The notes beneath the pieces are model-generated. The model was not told where the DNA came from. It did no database searches and saw nothing but the letters and a program-made list of their open reading frames with translations. This document shows positions 8,838-18,787 of a DNA stretch of 64,000 nucleotides, piece by piece. The DNA comes from Schaedlerella arabinosiphila (GTDB lineage: Bacteria > Bacillota > Clostridia > Lachnospirales > Lachnospiraceae). The stretch is from the NCBI RefSeq assembly GCF_003885045.1, contig NZ_RHJS01000002.1, positions 1,302,001-1,366,000 on the forward strand, in the 5' to 3' direction. Numbering within the stretch: the first letter of the stretch is position 1; each line of letters starts with the position of its first letter. Made by a program: the position numbers and the translations under genes.

Positions 8838-9490
8838 AGGGACTTCTGAAAAATAATGTTTATGCGGTGCTGTCCAATGCGAAGCTGTTTTCGGCCATGA
8901 TGCTGGTGCTTGGGATTTTCGTCGTTGGGATAGATCACGATGCGCAGATTTTTATCATCGGCTATATGCTTCTGTGCATGACAGGATTTTCTGTCATAGC
9001 TGCGGCAAGCCTGCGCAGGGAAAGCGTGTCAAAGTGGAGTAAATACAAGCTGACGGCTCCGATCAGGCGTACGGATATTGTGAAAAGCTATTTTCTAAGT
9101 CAAATGGCCTGGCTTTGCATAGGAATGCTGCTTGCGGGAACCGCGGCGGCACTGTCCATCCTGTTTTATGGATTCCCTTTTGACAAAGACACGGACATTT
9201 TTATGGTGTATGTTGTGGGGATCGGGCTCAGCCTGTTTATGGGAGCCATCTTTTTCCCGCTGTTTTATCTCGGAGGAGAGGAACGCAGCGAGATACTCAT
9301 CGGGGTCAGCCTGCTTGGCGGCGTTGGGGTGATTATGGGAGCCAGTTCACTGATGAACCGCTGGTTCGGCCCCCACATGACTGCCTTTCAGATCATGACG
9401 GCAGGGGCGGCTATCCTGGTGTGCGCACTGCTCGCATTCTTCCTGTCATTTCTGCTGACGGTGCGTATTTTTCAGAAGAAGGAGCTTTAA
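8834..9490 (+). CDS. ABC-2 type transporter permease
   Basis: A 218-residue integral membrane protein with about six hydrophobic segments (for example MMLVLGIFVVGI, FIIGYMLLCMTGFSVIAAAS, and ILVCALLAFFLSFLL). It overlaps the ATPase gene by four bases (ATGA), so the two are coupled and form the transporter. An LRRESVSKWSKYKLTAP-like cytoplasmic loop between helices is typical of the ABC-2 permeases in GntR operons. The substrate is unknown. Confidence 0.88.
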   Translation: MKGLLKNNVYAVLSNAKLFSAMMLVLGIFVVGIDHDAQIFIIGYMLLCMTGFSVIAAASLRRESVSKWSKYKLTAPIRRTDIVKSYFLSQMAWLCIGMLLAGTAAALSILFYGFPFDKDTDIFMVYVVGIGLSLFMGAIFFPLFYLGGEERSEILIGVSLLGGVGVIMGASSLMNRWFGPHMTAFQIMTAGAAILVCALLAFFLSFLLTVRIFQKKEL

Positions 9491-9527
9491 GCGGGGGAGA
9501 AAACCAGATTCAGAGCAGGATTCTTTG

Positions 9528-9561
9528 ACGGGGGCTGTCGGAAATAGATAGCCTCCGTTTT
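9528..9561 (+). terminator. Terminator of the GntR-ABC operon
   Basis: Stem ACGGGGGCT / AGCCTCCGT (one mismatch) followed by TTTT, 38 bp after the permease stop. Confidence 0.6.
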
Positions 9562-9692
9562 GGTTTGTCATCGGCAGGTTTTAGTTTGATATCAGTTACC
9601 TGATAACGGATTCTTTTGATTGATTTATTTTATCTAATCGAATTTTTTTTGTAACGAAATCTCATTTTTTTGGATATATAAGGCAAAGGCAT

Positions 9693-10043
9693 ATGAATTG
9701 GATCAAAAGGCATGTTGCGGACTGCAAGAATTGCTGTGCAGTTTATGAATATCTGCGTTCGTCAGACAGATATGATGCCGCGGAAAAAAAGAAGGACATG
9801 GATCTGGTAAAGGATCTGAAAGCTGGCATACAAAAAAGAAAAAGAAGGAGTATGTCGGCGGTATTCGTCATATTGATCACAGGTATTTTGTTCATAAGGC
9901 GTTACAGCATCCCTGTTCCATTTGATGCAAATCGTATGTTTATAGAAACGGTTCCATCCGTATTTACGGTCTTTGCCACATTGTCAAGTGGAGAATTCAA
10001 AATTTCAATTCTCCATTGTTTTTATATGCGTTTTTTTGTATAA
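9693..10043 (+). pseudogene. Truncated anti-sigma-factor-like zinc finger protein
   Basis: The N-terminus RHVADCKNCCAVYEYLRSSD has the HxxxCxxC arrangement of zinc-finger anti-sigma proteins but lacks the leading cysteine segment. A basic stretch and one hydrophobic segment (SAVFVILITGILFI) follow. The last 35 residues look like read-through of non-coding, T-rich DNA. No sigma factor is adjacent. I read it as a remnant missing both ends; a shortened but expressed gene cannot be excluded. Confidence 0.45.
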
Positions 10044-10078
10044 TCTAATTATGAGAATGCTTGTTGGAGGTGGTAGAT

Positions 10079-10555
10079 ATGGGAAAATTAAGAGTTTACC
10101 TGGATACCTCAGTGATTAGTCATTTACTTCAGGAGGATGTGCCTGAAAAAATGGCTGATACCAGACAATTATGGGAAATGTTTCGCAATGGAAAGTATGA
10201 CGTATATCTTTCTACTGTAACGCTTGAAGAACTAAAAGGATGTTCAGAACCAAAACAAAGCAAATTATTCGATTATTTAGGACTTATTGATTATACTTTG
10301 GTTCAAATTGATGATAATGTTGCAGATATTTCACATCAGATTATTGAAATGGGAATACTAACAAAGAAAAGCTATGATGATTGCCAGCATATCGGAGCTG
10401 CTATTGTAAGTGAATGTGATTGCATTATATCATGGAATTTTAAGCATATTGTAAATATTAAAACAATACGGGGAGTACGGGCAATTACTAACCTGAAAGG
10501 CCATAAACCAATTGAGATTTTAAACCCATCTGTGTTATTAGAAAGTGAGGAATGA
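10079..10555 (+). CDS. PIN domain protein, probable toxin-type ribonuclease
   Basis: A 158-residue PIN domain. Acidic residues occur at the expected positions: LRVYLDTSVIS near residue 8, TVTLEELKG around residue 55, KKSYDDCQHIGAA near residue 105 and an acidic/asparagine cluster CDCIISWNFKHI near residue 125. PIN proteins cut RNA and many are VapC-like toxins. It starts behind GGAGGTGG and is followed after two bases by a 57-residue gene that may encode its antidote. The genes are AT-rich compared with the phage region and lie among other mobile-element debris. Confidence 0.8.
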   Translation: MGKLRVYLDTSVISHLLQEDVPEKMADTRQLWEMFRNGKYDVYLSTVTLEELKGCSEPKQSKLFDYLGLIDYTLVQIDDNVADISHQIIEMGILTKKSYDDCQHIGAAIVSECDCIISWNFKHIVNIKTIRGVRAITNLKGHKPIEILNPSVLLESEE

Positions 10556-10557
10556 TT

Positions 10558-10731
10558 ATGAGCAGACCTATTTTAAGTCCTAATTTTACCATTGAAGACA
10601 TTCACAAATTGAGAGAATATAACTACTATCAGACGAAAGATATGAGCCGACAGGAACGCATGGACTATTATAATACTCGTGGTATGGAAGTTCACAAAGA
10701 GATACAAGCTAGAAAATTACAAAAAATATGA
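10558..10731 (+). CDS. Small protein downstream of the PIN gene, possible antitoxin
   Basis: A 57-residue charged protein (MSRPILSPNFTIEDIHKLRE start, IQARKLQKI end) whose ATG follows the PIN stop by two bases, so translation is coupled. It has no clear DNA-binding motif. An antitoxin role is inferred only from its size and position. The order is toxin first, the reverse of most vapBC pairs but seen in other PIN systems. Confidence 0.55.
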   Translation: MSRPILSPNFTIEDIHKLREYNYYQTKDMSRQERMDYYNTRGMEVHKEIQARKLQKI

Positions 10732-10763
10732 ATTATGTAATTGAAAATAACGAGGGAGGGTAA

Positions 10764-11103
<340 letters not shown>

Positions 11104-11130
11104 GCAGACAAATATTACAAATACAATTTT

Positions 11131-11176
11131 AAATATTCCATGTATAAAGAGTATTTTGTACATGGAATATTTTACA
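11131..11176 (+). terminator. Long AT-rich hairpin
   Basis: A 14-bp perfect stem (AAATATTCCATGTA / TACATGGAATATTT) with a 14-base loop and a TTTTA end, just after the ParA remnant. It probably ends that former transcription unit. Confidence 0.6.
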
Positions 11177-11331
11177 TCAATAAAAAGAACCTCATGAATA
11201 AAGTCCAGCTAAGAAATGTCAATAGGTAAAATGAAAAATGTTAAAAAAGTTTTTTTAAAGCAGTTGATGTAAAAAAGTGTAACTTTAATAAACCCACCTA
11301 TGTGGAAATTTTAAAAATTTATGAGAACCTG

Positions 11332-11560
11332 TTAAGCTGCGTTCTGTGCCTTGCCAGGATGCGCTGCAAAATACTGCTCACAGTGTTCCTGAGGGGTGAT
11401 GATCTTAAACGGCTTATTATCTCGGAGCATGGCAAAAATAATGTTGCAGATTTTATGCATGACAGCCCCGTTTTTCTTCTTGTTTTTGCATTTGCCGGCA
11501 TAGTAGCTGTGGATCACCGGATTTACAGGTGTTTTCGTCCCTTTGTCCACCTTTAGGAGA
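11332..11560 (-). pseudogene. C-terminal remnant of an IS110-family transposase
   Basis: On the minus strand the frame reads NPVIHSYYAGKCKNKKKNGA, then MHKICNIIFAMLRDNKPFK, ending at a TAA at 11332-11334. The pattern of a cationic YY segment followed by a KICNIIFAMLRDNKPF helix is the usual end of IS110/IS116-type transposases. The catalytic DEDD domain is gone: the sequence runs directly into the truncated IS1182 gene on the other strand. Confidence 0.6.
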
Positions 11561-12886
11561 TTTATATCGGACTTACTGCCGGGAGGGGCACGCAAACGAA
11601 CCGACACCGCGTCAGCTGCTTAAGATATTGGTTTATGGATACATGAACCATCTCTATTCCAGCCGGGAGATCGCCGCAGCCTGTCTCAGGGATATTAATT
11701 TCATGAGGCTTCTGGAAGGAGCAAAGGCACCCCATTATTCCACTATTGCCAGATTTCGTACTCTGCATTTCGGTCTCTGCGCAGAGCCGATCATGGCAGA
11801 AATGTCCCAGTTTCTGTATCAATTGGGAGAATTGTCCGGAGAAACCATTTTCATAGACGGCACAAAAATCGAAGCATGCGCCAACAAGTATACCTTTGTA
11901 TGGAAGAAAGCGGTCAGTAAGAACCTGGGAAAATTATTGGAGAAACTGGCTGTTTTTGTAGAACTCTGCGAGGAGACTTACGGGATCAAGGTGGTGTATC
12001 AGAATCAGGTGAAAATGAAGCATATTTGCGGAACACGCAACAGTTATTCCAAAACCGACCATGACGCGACTTTTATGAGGATGAAAGAAGACGCTATGGG
12101 GAACGGACAGCTCAAGGCCGGATATAATCTCCAGCATGGCGTAGACAGTGAATATATTTCATGGCTGACCCTGGGATTACAGCCAGCGGATACCACAACA
12201 TTGATTCCATTTTTGAAATCTATGGAAAGGAATCTTGGCTTTTCTTATTCAAAAGTAGTGACGGATTCCGGATATGAAAGCGAAGAAAATTATGGGTATC
12301 TGGACGGTAGTGGGATATTGCCATACATCAAACCAGCAAATTATGAGATTTCAAAAACAAGGAAATGTAAAAAAGACATCGGCCGGGTAGAAAACATGGA
12401 GTATGACGAAGCAACGGATACCTACACGTGCCATAATGGGAAAAAATTACATAAGGAAAGCATCAAAAAAGAGAAAACCCGACTGGATATGAACGGGAGA
12501 CAACAGTTTATACCTGCCAGGAATGCGGTGGATGTCCATATAAGAAGGAATGCATCAAGGGGAACCACTGTAAGACCCCCTTGGAGGATCGGAACAAGAA
12601 CCTGTATGTATCAAAAAAGTTGCTCGAATACCGGGAAGCAGACCTGGAGCGGATCGAAAGTGAAGAAGGGATAAAACTCCAGATGAATCGAAGTATCCAG
12701 GTGGAAGGATCCTTCGGGGAACTAAAACAGAACAGTGGATTCCGTAGATTTTTGTGCCGTGGGAGCCAGAATGTGAAAGCAGAAGCGATACTTTTGGCAT
12801 TTGCACATAACATCAATAAGCTGCACCATAAGATTCAGGGAGACAGAACCGGGAATCACCAGTTTCCTTTAAAGAAAAGCGCATAA
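11560..12886 (+). pseudogene. IS1182-family transposase, 5'-truncated and frameshifted
   Basis: From about 11560 the frame shows IS1182-type sequence (PTPRQLLKILVYGYMNHLYS, then DINFMRLLEG, then FIDGTKIEACANKYTFVWKK, then VVTDSGYESEENY). Near 12,505 the reading frame changes. The missing C-terminal part (VYTCQECGGCPYKKECIKG, then GSFGELKQNSGFRRFLCRG, ending in an AFAHNINKLH helix) continues in another frame to 12886. The first 60 or so residues are absent, replaced by the IS110 remnant. The element therefore cannot make a complete transposase. Confidence 0.85.
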
Positions 12887-12908
12887 AAATAGACCAGTCA
12901 AAAGACTC

Positions 12909-12932
12909 AGGCCCTGTCTGGTGACAGGGCCT
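12909..12932. terminator. Perfect 10-bp hairpin after the IS1182 gene
   Basis: AGGCCCTGTC-TGGT-GACAGGGCCT, 22 bp after the transposase stop. There is no T-run, so it may be part of the element end instead of a terminator. A second imperfect dyad at 13015-13056 (GGCTGTTaCA...TGcAACAGCC) may mark the right end of the IS1182 copy. Confidence 0.45.
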
Positions 12933-13171
12933 GGGAAAGTGCGTCCATCTAAAAAAACAACGGGGAATACCTCTCTAATTTCAATAAAAAAACTACTCTT
13001 TTTAGAAGAAGGGGCTGTTACATCCGAGATTTTTTGATCTCTGGTGCAACAGCCACATTGCTTGCCAGTATGTTTTAAACTATACATTTTGTGAACAGTA
13101 ATAGCAGACAGTTGCTTTTTAAGCATACCTCAGATATAATAATAAAAGCTATTTATGCAGGAGGTATTGCA

Positions 13172-14056
13172 ATGGAAATACGGGTGCTTCGCTATTTTCT
13201 TGCTGTTGTTCGCGAAGGGGGAATCAATCGGGCAGCAGAAGTCTTACATATTACCCAGCCGACATTGAGCCGCCAGCTATCACAGTTAGAGGAAGAAGTT
13301 GGTGTTAAGCTGTTTTACAGAGGCGCAAAAAAGATTACCTTAACAAACGAGGGAGTTTTACTGCGGCGGAGAGCAGAGGAAATTTTGTCTTTAGTTGACC
13401 GGACAGAAAAAGAGCTGATTGAACAGGACGAGATGGTGGAAGGCAGAATCGTCATTGGCGGTGGGGAATTGGCGGCCATGCAGGTGCTGCCGGAAATCAT
13501 TGAAACTTTCCGAGACAAATATTCCCTTGTAACTTTCGACATTTTTACAGGAAATGCCGATCTGGTGAAGGAGCAGATGGAAAAAGGATTGATTGATATT
13601 GGCGTTTTACTGGAGCCGGTTGATATAGAAAAGTTTGATTTTATTCGACTGAAAGGAAAAGAGCGATGGGTTGTTTTAATGCGCCCGGACGATCCGCTTG
13701 CAGAAAAAGAAGCTGTGAGTGCAAAAGACTTGGAGAATAAGCCTCTCATACTTCCGAGACGGACAAATGTGAGGAACGAATTATCCCACTGGTTCGGCGA
13801 TTCTTTTCAGGAAAAACAGGTTCTCTTTACCAGTAATCTGGCCACAAACAGCGCCCTTATGGTTCAGAGGGGGCTGGCATACTCCATTGTAATTGAGGGT
13901 TCCGTACCCTTTTGGGATAAAGAAAAAATTATTTACCGGCCATTATCACCGGAACTGACAGCAAGCAGTGTGCTGGCATGGAAAAAACAACAGCCGTTTA
14001 GTTTGGCTGCGACAAAATTCATAGAACACATGAGATACCTTTTAGGCATAACCTGA
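13172..14056 (+). CDS. LysR family transcriptional regulator
   Basis: A 294-residue LysR protein. The N-terminal winged helix (VLRYFLAVVREGGINRAAEV, LHITQPTLSRQLSQLEEEVG) is followed by a two-lobed effector domain from about residue 90. It starts at 13172 behind GGAGG. Downstream lie redox and efflux genes read in the same direction but separated by a terminator. It probably controls them in response to a small molecule, as LysR genes beside flavodoxin/cupin/reductase clusters often do; the inducer is unknown. Confidence 0.9.
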   Translation: MEIRVLRYFLAVVREGGINRAAEVLHITQPTLSRQLSQLEEEVGVKLFYRGAKKITLTNEGVLLRRRAEEILSLVDRTEKELIEQDEMVEGRIVIGGGELAAMQVLPEIIETFRDKYSLVTFDIFTGNADLVKEQMEKGLIDIGVLLEPVDIEKFDFIRLKGKERWVVLMRPDDPLAEKEAVSAKDLENKPLILPRRTNVRNELSHWFGDSFQEKQVLFTSNLATNSALMVQRGLAYSIVIEGSVPFWDKEKIIYRPLSPELTASSVLAWKKQQPFSLAATKFIEHMRYLLGIT

Positions 14057-14102
14057 ATATAAAAACTAAGCATTTGATATAACCAATGACCTAAATTATA
14101 AT

Positions 14103-14152
14103 GTAGGTGTAGAAAAAAGTGTAGCCGCTTTTCTTCTGCACCTGCTTTTTTG
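14103..14152 (+). terminator. Terminator after the LysR gene
   Basis: A long stem (GTAGGTGTAGAAAAAAG / CTTTTCTTCTGCACCTGC, with G-T pairs) ends in a run of seven T, separating the regulator from the redox operon. Confidence 0.85.
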
Positions 14153-14202
14153 TGGCGGAAAGTTTGCAGAAAGTGCTTTCTATTAAATAAGGGAGGCTGA
14201 CG

Positions 14203-14385
14203 ATGACATTAGAGGAAGTAACCAGACAGGTAAAAAAGTGTGGAAAGACAAAGGAGGATCAGATACGGATTTTAAGAAAAAGCAGATTACAACTGTTGGA
14301 TGAAATACATTCCAAGCAGCAATTATTAGACCAGTTGGATTATATGATCCATGAAATTAAGAAAGATTCGGAGGTTTCTACATGA
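14203..14385 (+). CDS. Small coiled-coil protein resembling a MerR C-terminus
   Basis: A 60-residue helical protein (EEVTRQVKKCGKTKEDQIRI, then LLDEIHSKQQLLDQLDYMIH). The pattern matches the effector-side dimerisation coil of MerR-family regulators, but no DNA-binding domain precedes it. It starts behind GGGAGG and overlaps the cupin start by four bases, so it is translated with that gene. It may be a relic of a MerR regulator or a stand-alone dimerising partner. Confidence 0.6.
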   Translation: MTLEEVTRQVKKCGKTKEDQIRILRKSRLQLLDEIHSKQQLLDQLDYMIHEIKKDSEVST

Positions 14386-14795
14386 AAAGATCAGAACACA
14401 AGACTATTTTTGAAAAAGGCGTCCTCAATCCTTTTGGCGAGTATTTTACAGGACAATCCTATCTGGCAATGCTGACACAGTTAAATGGCGTAGGTGTTGC
14501 AAATGTAACTTTTGAACCTGCCTGCCGGAATAACTGGCACATCCATCATGGAGAGAACGGCGGCGGCCAGATTCTGCTCGTTACCGGAGGGCGGGGCTGG
14601 TATCAGGAATGGGGAAAAGAAGCACAGGAGCTTCGGGCCGGAGATGTGGTTACAATTCCTGTGGGCGTGAAACATTGGCATGGGGCGGCAAAAGACAGCT
14701 GGTTTTCCCATGTGGCCATAGAGGTTCCCGGCGAGGGTACTTCCAATGAATGGCTGGAAGCAGTTTCAGATACAGATTACAGCAAATTGAAGTAG
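14382..14795 (+). CDS. Cupin domain protein
   Basis: A 137-residue single cupin. Metal-ligand histidines lie in NNWHIHHGENGGGQILLVTG and in the second motif VTIPVGVKHWHGAAKDSWF. The carboxymuconolactone-decarboxylase-associated cupins of Firmicutes have this layout. It is the second gene of the redox operon, overlapping its upstream neighbour and eleven bases before the flavodoxin gene. A role in handling a quinone or aromatic ligand is possible but not shown by the sequence. Confidence 0.85.
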   Translation: MKRSEHKTIFEKGVLNPFGEYFTGQSYLAMLTQLNGVGVANVTFEPACRNNWHIHHGENGGGQILLVTGGRGWYQEWGKEAQELRAGDVVTIPVGVKHWHGAAKDSWFSHVAIEVPGEGTSNEWLEAVSDTDYSKLK

Positions 14796-14805
14796 GAGGC
14801 AGACA

Positions 14806-15933
14806 ATGAAAAAACTATGGATTCCGCTGCTTTGCCTGTTATTTGCATACTCCTTTTCCGGCTGTGGAAATAATCCGACGAATCAAATAGAGGAAAGTAA
14901 GGCGGAGGAAACAGAATCTCAGTTGGTTACGGAGGAATCTTCGGCTTCGACGCCGGAAAGCAGCAAACCGGAACAATCCGCAGAAAATGAAAGTAATATT
15001 CTGATTGTCTATTTTTCACGATGGGGTAACACAGAGTATCCCAATGACGTGGATGCGACGACATCTGCCAGCATTGTGGCAGATGAAGAAAATTACGGAA
15101 CTACAGAATATATGGCCCGTATGATACGGAAAAATGTCGGCGGCGATCTTCACCTTATCCAGACACAGGAACCTTATCCGACCGATTTTGATGAGCTTCG
15201 GGATTTGAACCACAGTGAAATGGCGGAGAACTATCTGCCTGCTTTGGTGGAAAGCAATCTGGATACTTCCAGATATGATACTGTGTTCATCGGCTATCCT
15301 GTATGGGCGACAGAAGTTCCGCAGGCTGTACTTTCTTTTTTGAACGAATATGATCTTACCGGAAAAACAGTGGTTCCGTTTTGTACGCACGATGGATACG
15401 GAGCAGGCGGCAGTTACGAAACAATCCGTGAGGCCAGCCATGCTGCAGAATCGCCGGATGGTCTGGCGGTTGAAGCAAAAGACGTTCTGACTGCTGAAAA
15501 TACCGTTGCTGCATGGCTTGAAGAAATTGGTATCAGGGGAAAGAGCGCTGGAACAGAAATGACGGAGACCGCCATTACAATCACGATTGGCGACATCGTG
15601 CTTGATGGGGTGATTTATGATACTGCGCTGGCACAGGAAATAAAAGAATATTTTCCCCTCACGATTTCCATGAGTGGTTTTGGAGGGAGGGAATATTATG
15701 GCGGTGTAGACTTCTATCCTGCGGCGGAGAATCTGGCGGGCGGCGGAAACACCTTTGACAATGGCGATATTACTTACTGCGAGGCTCATCATAACATGGC
15801 GGTTTTTTATGCACAGACAGATAATCCCATGCTTTCCGTGGATGTCATTCCGATTGGCAGAGTGACTTCGGACTTATCTGTTTTTGAAAACCTTGAAAGC
15901 CGGGTGGAAATTACCTTCTCACTGGCAGAATAG
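14806..15933 (+). CDS. Lipoprotein: flavodoxin fused to a cyclophilin-like domain
   Basis: A 375-residue secreted lipoprotein. The signal peptide and lipobox are LLCLLFAYSFSGC with the lipidated Cys near residue 20, followed by a Glu/Ser-rich linker. A flavodoxin domain (about residues 63-245: ILIVYFSRWGNTEY, GYPVWATEVPQAVLSFL, FCTHDGYGAGGSYE) comes next. A C-terminal cyclophilin-like domain (from about residue 255: TITIGDIVLDGVIYDTALA, then FGGREYYGGVDFYP) completes it. It is anchored outside the membrane, probably carrying FMN in an extracytoplasmic electron-transfer chain with the second flavodoxin and the DUF4405 membrane protein. Confidence 0.88.
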   Translation: MKKLWIPLLCLLFAYSFSGCGNNPTNQIEESKAEETESQLVTEESSASTPESSKPEQSAENESNILIVYFSRWGNTEYPNDVDATTSASIVADEENYGTTEYMARMIRKNVGGDLHLIQTQEPYPTDFDELRDLNHSEMAENYLPALVESNLDTSRYDTVFIGYPVWATEVPQAVLSFLNEYDLTGKTVVPFCTHDGYGAGGSYETIREASHAAESPDGLAVEAKDVLTAENTVAAWLEEIGIRGKSAGTEMTETAITITIGDIVLDGVIYDTALAQEIKEYFPLTISMSGFGGREYYGGVDFYPAAENLAGGGNTFDNGDITYCEAHHNMAVFYAQTDNPMLSVDVIPIGRVTSDLSVFENLESRVEITFSLAE

Positions 15934-15976
15934 AGAGTGAACACAAGTTCCTAAATAAAAAAATTGGAGGAGACCT

Positions 15977-16702
15977 ATGAAAAAAATTGCAGCTTTATTA
16001 CTTACTCTTTTGATGGCCGTATCCGTTACGGCATGTGCCGGGAGCAGTGAACCGGCTGAAACTGGTTCGTCTGATGTGGAGAACAGCGTAGCAGAGGAAA
16101 TGTCCGAACCGGAAAGCAGCGCAGCAGAATCCGAACAAGAAAACAAGACTGCGCAGCCCGGTGAAACGGAAGAAACGGAGCCTGTGCCTGAAACGGATAC
16201 CGGGATGGAAGGGGCAAAGGTACTGGTAGCTTATTTCTCTGCCACCAATACAACAGAGGGTGTGGCCGAACATATTGCAAATGGTCTGAACGCAGACCTT
16301 TATGAGATTGTCCCGGAGGAACCTTATACAGAAGCAGATCTGAACTATAACGATGATAACAGCCGCAGTACCATTGAAATGAATGACCCTTCCGCACGTC
16401 CGGCTATCTCCGGTTCGGTGGAGAACATGGAGCAATACGATATTGTATTTATAGGGTATCCGATTTGGTGGGGCGAAGCGCCAAGAATCGTCAGCACCTT
16501 TATGGAAAGCTATGATTTTTCCGGCAAGACGATTGTTCCTTTCTGCACTTCCGGCGGCAGCGGTATTGGTTCCAGCGATTCCAATTTGGAGCAGCTTACC
16601 AGTGGCGCTGACTGGCTGGATGGACGGCGGCTGAACGGAAGTGATTCGGAGGAAACGGTTATGGAATGGGTAAACGGTCTTGGGCTGGGAAAACAAAAAT
16701 GA
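15977..16702 (+). CDS. Flavodoxin lipoprotein
   Basis: A 241-residue lipoprotein. The signal ends in LLMAVSVTACAG with the lipidated Cys near residue 15. A Glu/Ser-rich spacer follows, then a flavodoxin fold from about residue 77 (KVLVAYFSATNTTEGVAEHI phosphate loop, IGYPIWWGEAPRIVSTFME, FCTSGGSGIGSSDSNLE). It is a shorter relative of the preceding gene, without the cyclophilin-like domain. The stop overlaps the DUF4405 gene by four bases, suggesting that both products work at the same membrane site. Confidence 0.88.
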   Translation: MKKIAALLLTLLMAVSVTACAGSSEPAETGSSDVENSVAEEMSEPESSAAESEQENKTAQPGETEETEPVPETDTGMEGAKVLVAYFSATNTTEGVAEHIANGLNADLYEIVPEEPYTEADLNYNDDNSRSTIEMNDPSARPAISGSVENMEQYDIVFIGYPIWWGEAPRIVSTFMESYDFSGKTIVPFCTSGGSGIGSSDSNLEQLTSGADWLDGRRLNGSDSEETVMEWVNGLGLGKQK

Positions 16703-17421
16703 AAGTGAAAATGTTCATTGACATTTTGATGACGGTGTTTGTACTCATGCTGATGGCATATCAAGCCACAGGAGAAAAGCTCCATGAATGGCTCGGTACG
16801 GGAATGGCTGTATTATTTCTGGCACATAACCTTTTGAATATCCGGTGGTATGGGAGTTTGATGAAAGGAAACTATAGTCTTCTTCGTATTTTTCGGACAG
16901 TAATCAACTTTTCTGTTTTTGTAGTAATGCTTGCGCTTGCTTACAGTGGTATTGTTATGTCCCGTCATGTATTTTCTGCACTTCCGATTAATGGTGGAAT
17001 GGCAGTGGCGAGAGTGCTGCACCTTGCAGGCTCCTACTGGGGATTTGTACTGATGAGCGTTCATCTTGGGCTTCATTGGAGTATGATAACAGGAATGATT
17101 TGTAAACATTCCGGCGAAAAAAAATCTGAGGTTCTACGATGGAGCCTCCGGCTGATAGCTGTCCTGATTGCTGCGTATGGAGCAGTTTCCTTCTATCAGG
17201 CGGATATTTTGTCCTATATGTTTCTTAAAGTGGAGTTTGCATTTCTTGATTACGAAAAAAGCGCCGCTTTCATCTTTGCAGAATATATGGCGATGATGGG
17301 ACTGTGGGTGTTTATCGCCTTCTATGTGTCAAAAGTGTTGGGAAAATTATCAGCAGCAAAATTTAAGCGAAAGCGAGGCGAAGGGGCAAGAAATGAATCA
17401 GAAAGCAGAAGCATTTTCTAA
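16699..17421 (+). CDS. DUF4405 membrane protein (cytochrome b561-like)
   Basis: A 240-residue protein with about six membrane helices and histidines placed in pairs as in diheme cytochromes: GEKLHEWLGTGMAVLFLAHN, VLHLAGSYWGFVLMSVHLGLHW. Such proteins pass electrons across the membrane, and coupling to the exported flavodoxins is a reasonable inference. The start at 16699 is set by ATGA overlap with the flavodoxin stop. Its C-terminus overlaps the MATE gene by 29 bases in another frame. Confidence 0.8.
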   Translation: MKVKMFIDILMTVFVLMLMAYQATGEKLHEWLGTGMAVLFLAHNLLNIRWYGSLMKGNYSLLRIFRTVINFSVFVVMLALAYSGIVMSRHVFSALPINGGMAVARVLHLAGSYWGFVLMSVHLGLHWSMITGMICKHSGEKKSEVLRWSLRLIAVLIAAYGAVSFYQADILSYMFLKVEFAFLDYEKSAAFIFAEYMAMMGLWVFIAFYVSKVLGKLSAAKFKRKRGEGARNESESRSIF

Positions 17422-18736
17422 TAAGCAATTAAAAGGAATGATTGTCCCGCTGTTTTTCGAGCAGCTTTTGGTTATGCTGGTGGGACTGGCGGATACGCTG
17501 GTAATAAGCTATGCGGGGGAAGCAGCCGTTTCCGGTGTTTCTTTGGTAAATCAATTCAATACAATTTTTATCTATCTGTTTACGGCATTGGCATCCGGTG
17601 GAGCGGTTGTGATCAGCCAGTATATCGGCAGAAATGAAAAGGGTGCTGCGGGAGCTTCTGCCAGTCAGCTTTTGTTGTTCTCCATCGTTTTTTCGGGTAT
17701 TGCGGCAGGACTGGTACTGTTGGGAAATGAATGGATATTGCGTCTGATGTTCGGCAAGGTCGAGGATTCCGTCATGGAGGCCTGTGTGACCTATCTTCGG
17801 ATTTCGGCATATTCCTATCCGGCATTGGCGGTTTATAATTCCGGCGCAGCAGTCTGCCGCAGTCTTGGGAAAACGAATGTAACCATGTATCTGTCCGTGG
17901 TTTCCAATATTGTCAACGTGATTGGAAATCTAATCGGCGTATTTGTGCTTCATGCAGGAGTGGCGGGTGTCGCATATCCTTCTTTCATTGCCCGGACATT
18001 TTCGGCTGTGATGATTACATGGCTGTGCTTTCGCAGAAAAAATGAGGTGTTTTATCAGCGGGAATGGATTTTTAAGTGGAGCGGGGATTCCATGAAAAAA
18101 ATTTTGCGGATTGCTGTCCCCAATGGTCTGGAAAACGGTGTATTCCAGTTGGTGAAGGTGGCTCTTAGCAGCATTGTGGCCCTTTTTGGAACTTATCAGA
18201 TTGCGGCTAACGGAGTGGCGCAGAGTATCTGGTCTTTGGCAGCATTGGCAGGTGTGGCGATGGGGCCGGTATTTATCACAGTGATCGGACAGTGTATGGG
18301 AAACCGGGATACGGAAGGAGCGGACTATTATTTCAAAAAGCTGACAGGGATTACGCTCTTGCTTTCCGCGGCATGGAACCTGATTGTATTTCTTCTGACA
18401 CCGCTCTTTCTAAGGTTCTATGCACTGGAACCGGAGACAAAGCGGCTTGTTGTCTGGCTGGTGCTGATTCATAATGTATTCAATGCGGCGGCCTTTCCGT
18501 TTTCCGGCGCGGTCAGCAATGGGCTTCGGGCGGCGGGGGACGTGAAATTTACCATGTATGTTTCCATTGCGTCCACGATTGCAGGCCGGCTGTTATTGAC
18601 TTGGCTTCTCGGCGTTGTCCTTGATATGGGAGTCATCGGCATTGCGGCTGCTATGGTATGCGACTGGATGATCCGGGCGGTTATCTTTATTCTGCGGCAA
18701 AAGTCCGGTAGATGGAAAAACTTTCAGGTTATTTAA
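17393..18736 (+). CDS. MATE family efflux transporter
   Basis: A 447-residue protein with about twelve membrane helices and MATE features (MIVPLFFEQLLVMLVGLADT at the start, then ASGGAVVISQYIGRNE, and YQIAANGVAQSIWSLAALAG in the second half). MATE pumps export drugs or metabolites using Na+ or H+. The start at 17393 (MNQKAEAFSN) follows a GGGGCAAG site within the DUF4405 gene. It may export the compound that the redox operon acts on. Confidence 0.9.
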   Translation: MNQKAEAFSNKQLKGMIVPLFFEQLLVMLVGLADTLVISYAGEAAVSGVSLVNQFNTIFIYLFTALASGGAVVISQYIGRNEKGAAGASASQLLLFSIVFSGIAAGLVLLGNEWILRLMFGKVEDSVMEACVTYLRISAYSYPALAVYNSGAAVCRSLGKTNVTMYLSVVSNIVNVIGNLIGVFVLHAGVAGVAYPSFIARTFSAVMITWLCFRRKNEVFYQREWIFKWSGDSMKKILRIAVPNGLENGVFQLVKVALSSIVALFGTYQIAANGVAQSIWSLAALAGVAMGPVFITVIGQCMGNRDTEGADYYFKKLTGITLLLSAAWNLIVFLLTPLFLRFYALEPETKRLVVWLVLIHNVFNAAAFPFSGAVSNGLRAAGDVKFTMYVSIASTIAGRLLLTWLLGVVLDMGVIGIAAAMVCDWMIRAVIFILRQKSGRWKNFQVI

Positions 18737-18787
18737 GTGTACTATTGGGTAGAAAGTATGGATTTGTGATTTTAGGAGGTTGAGATT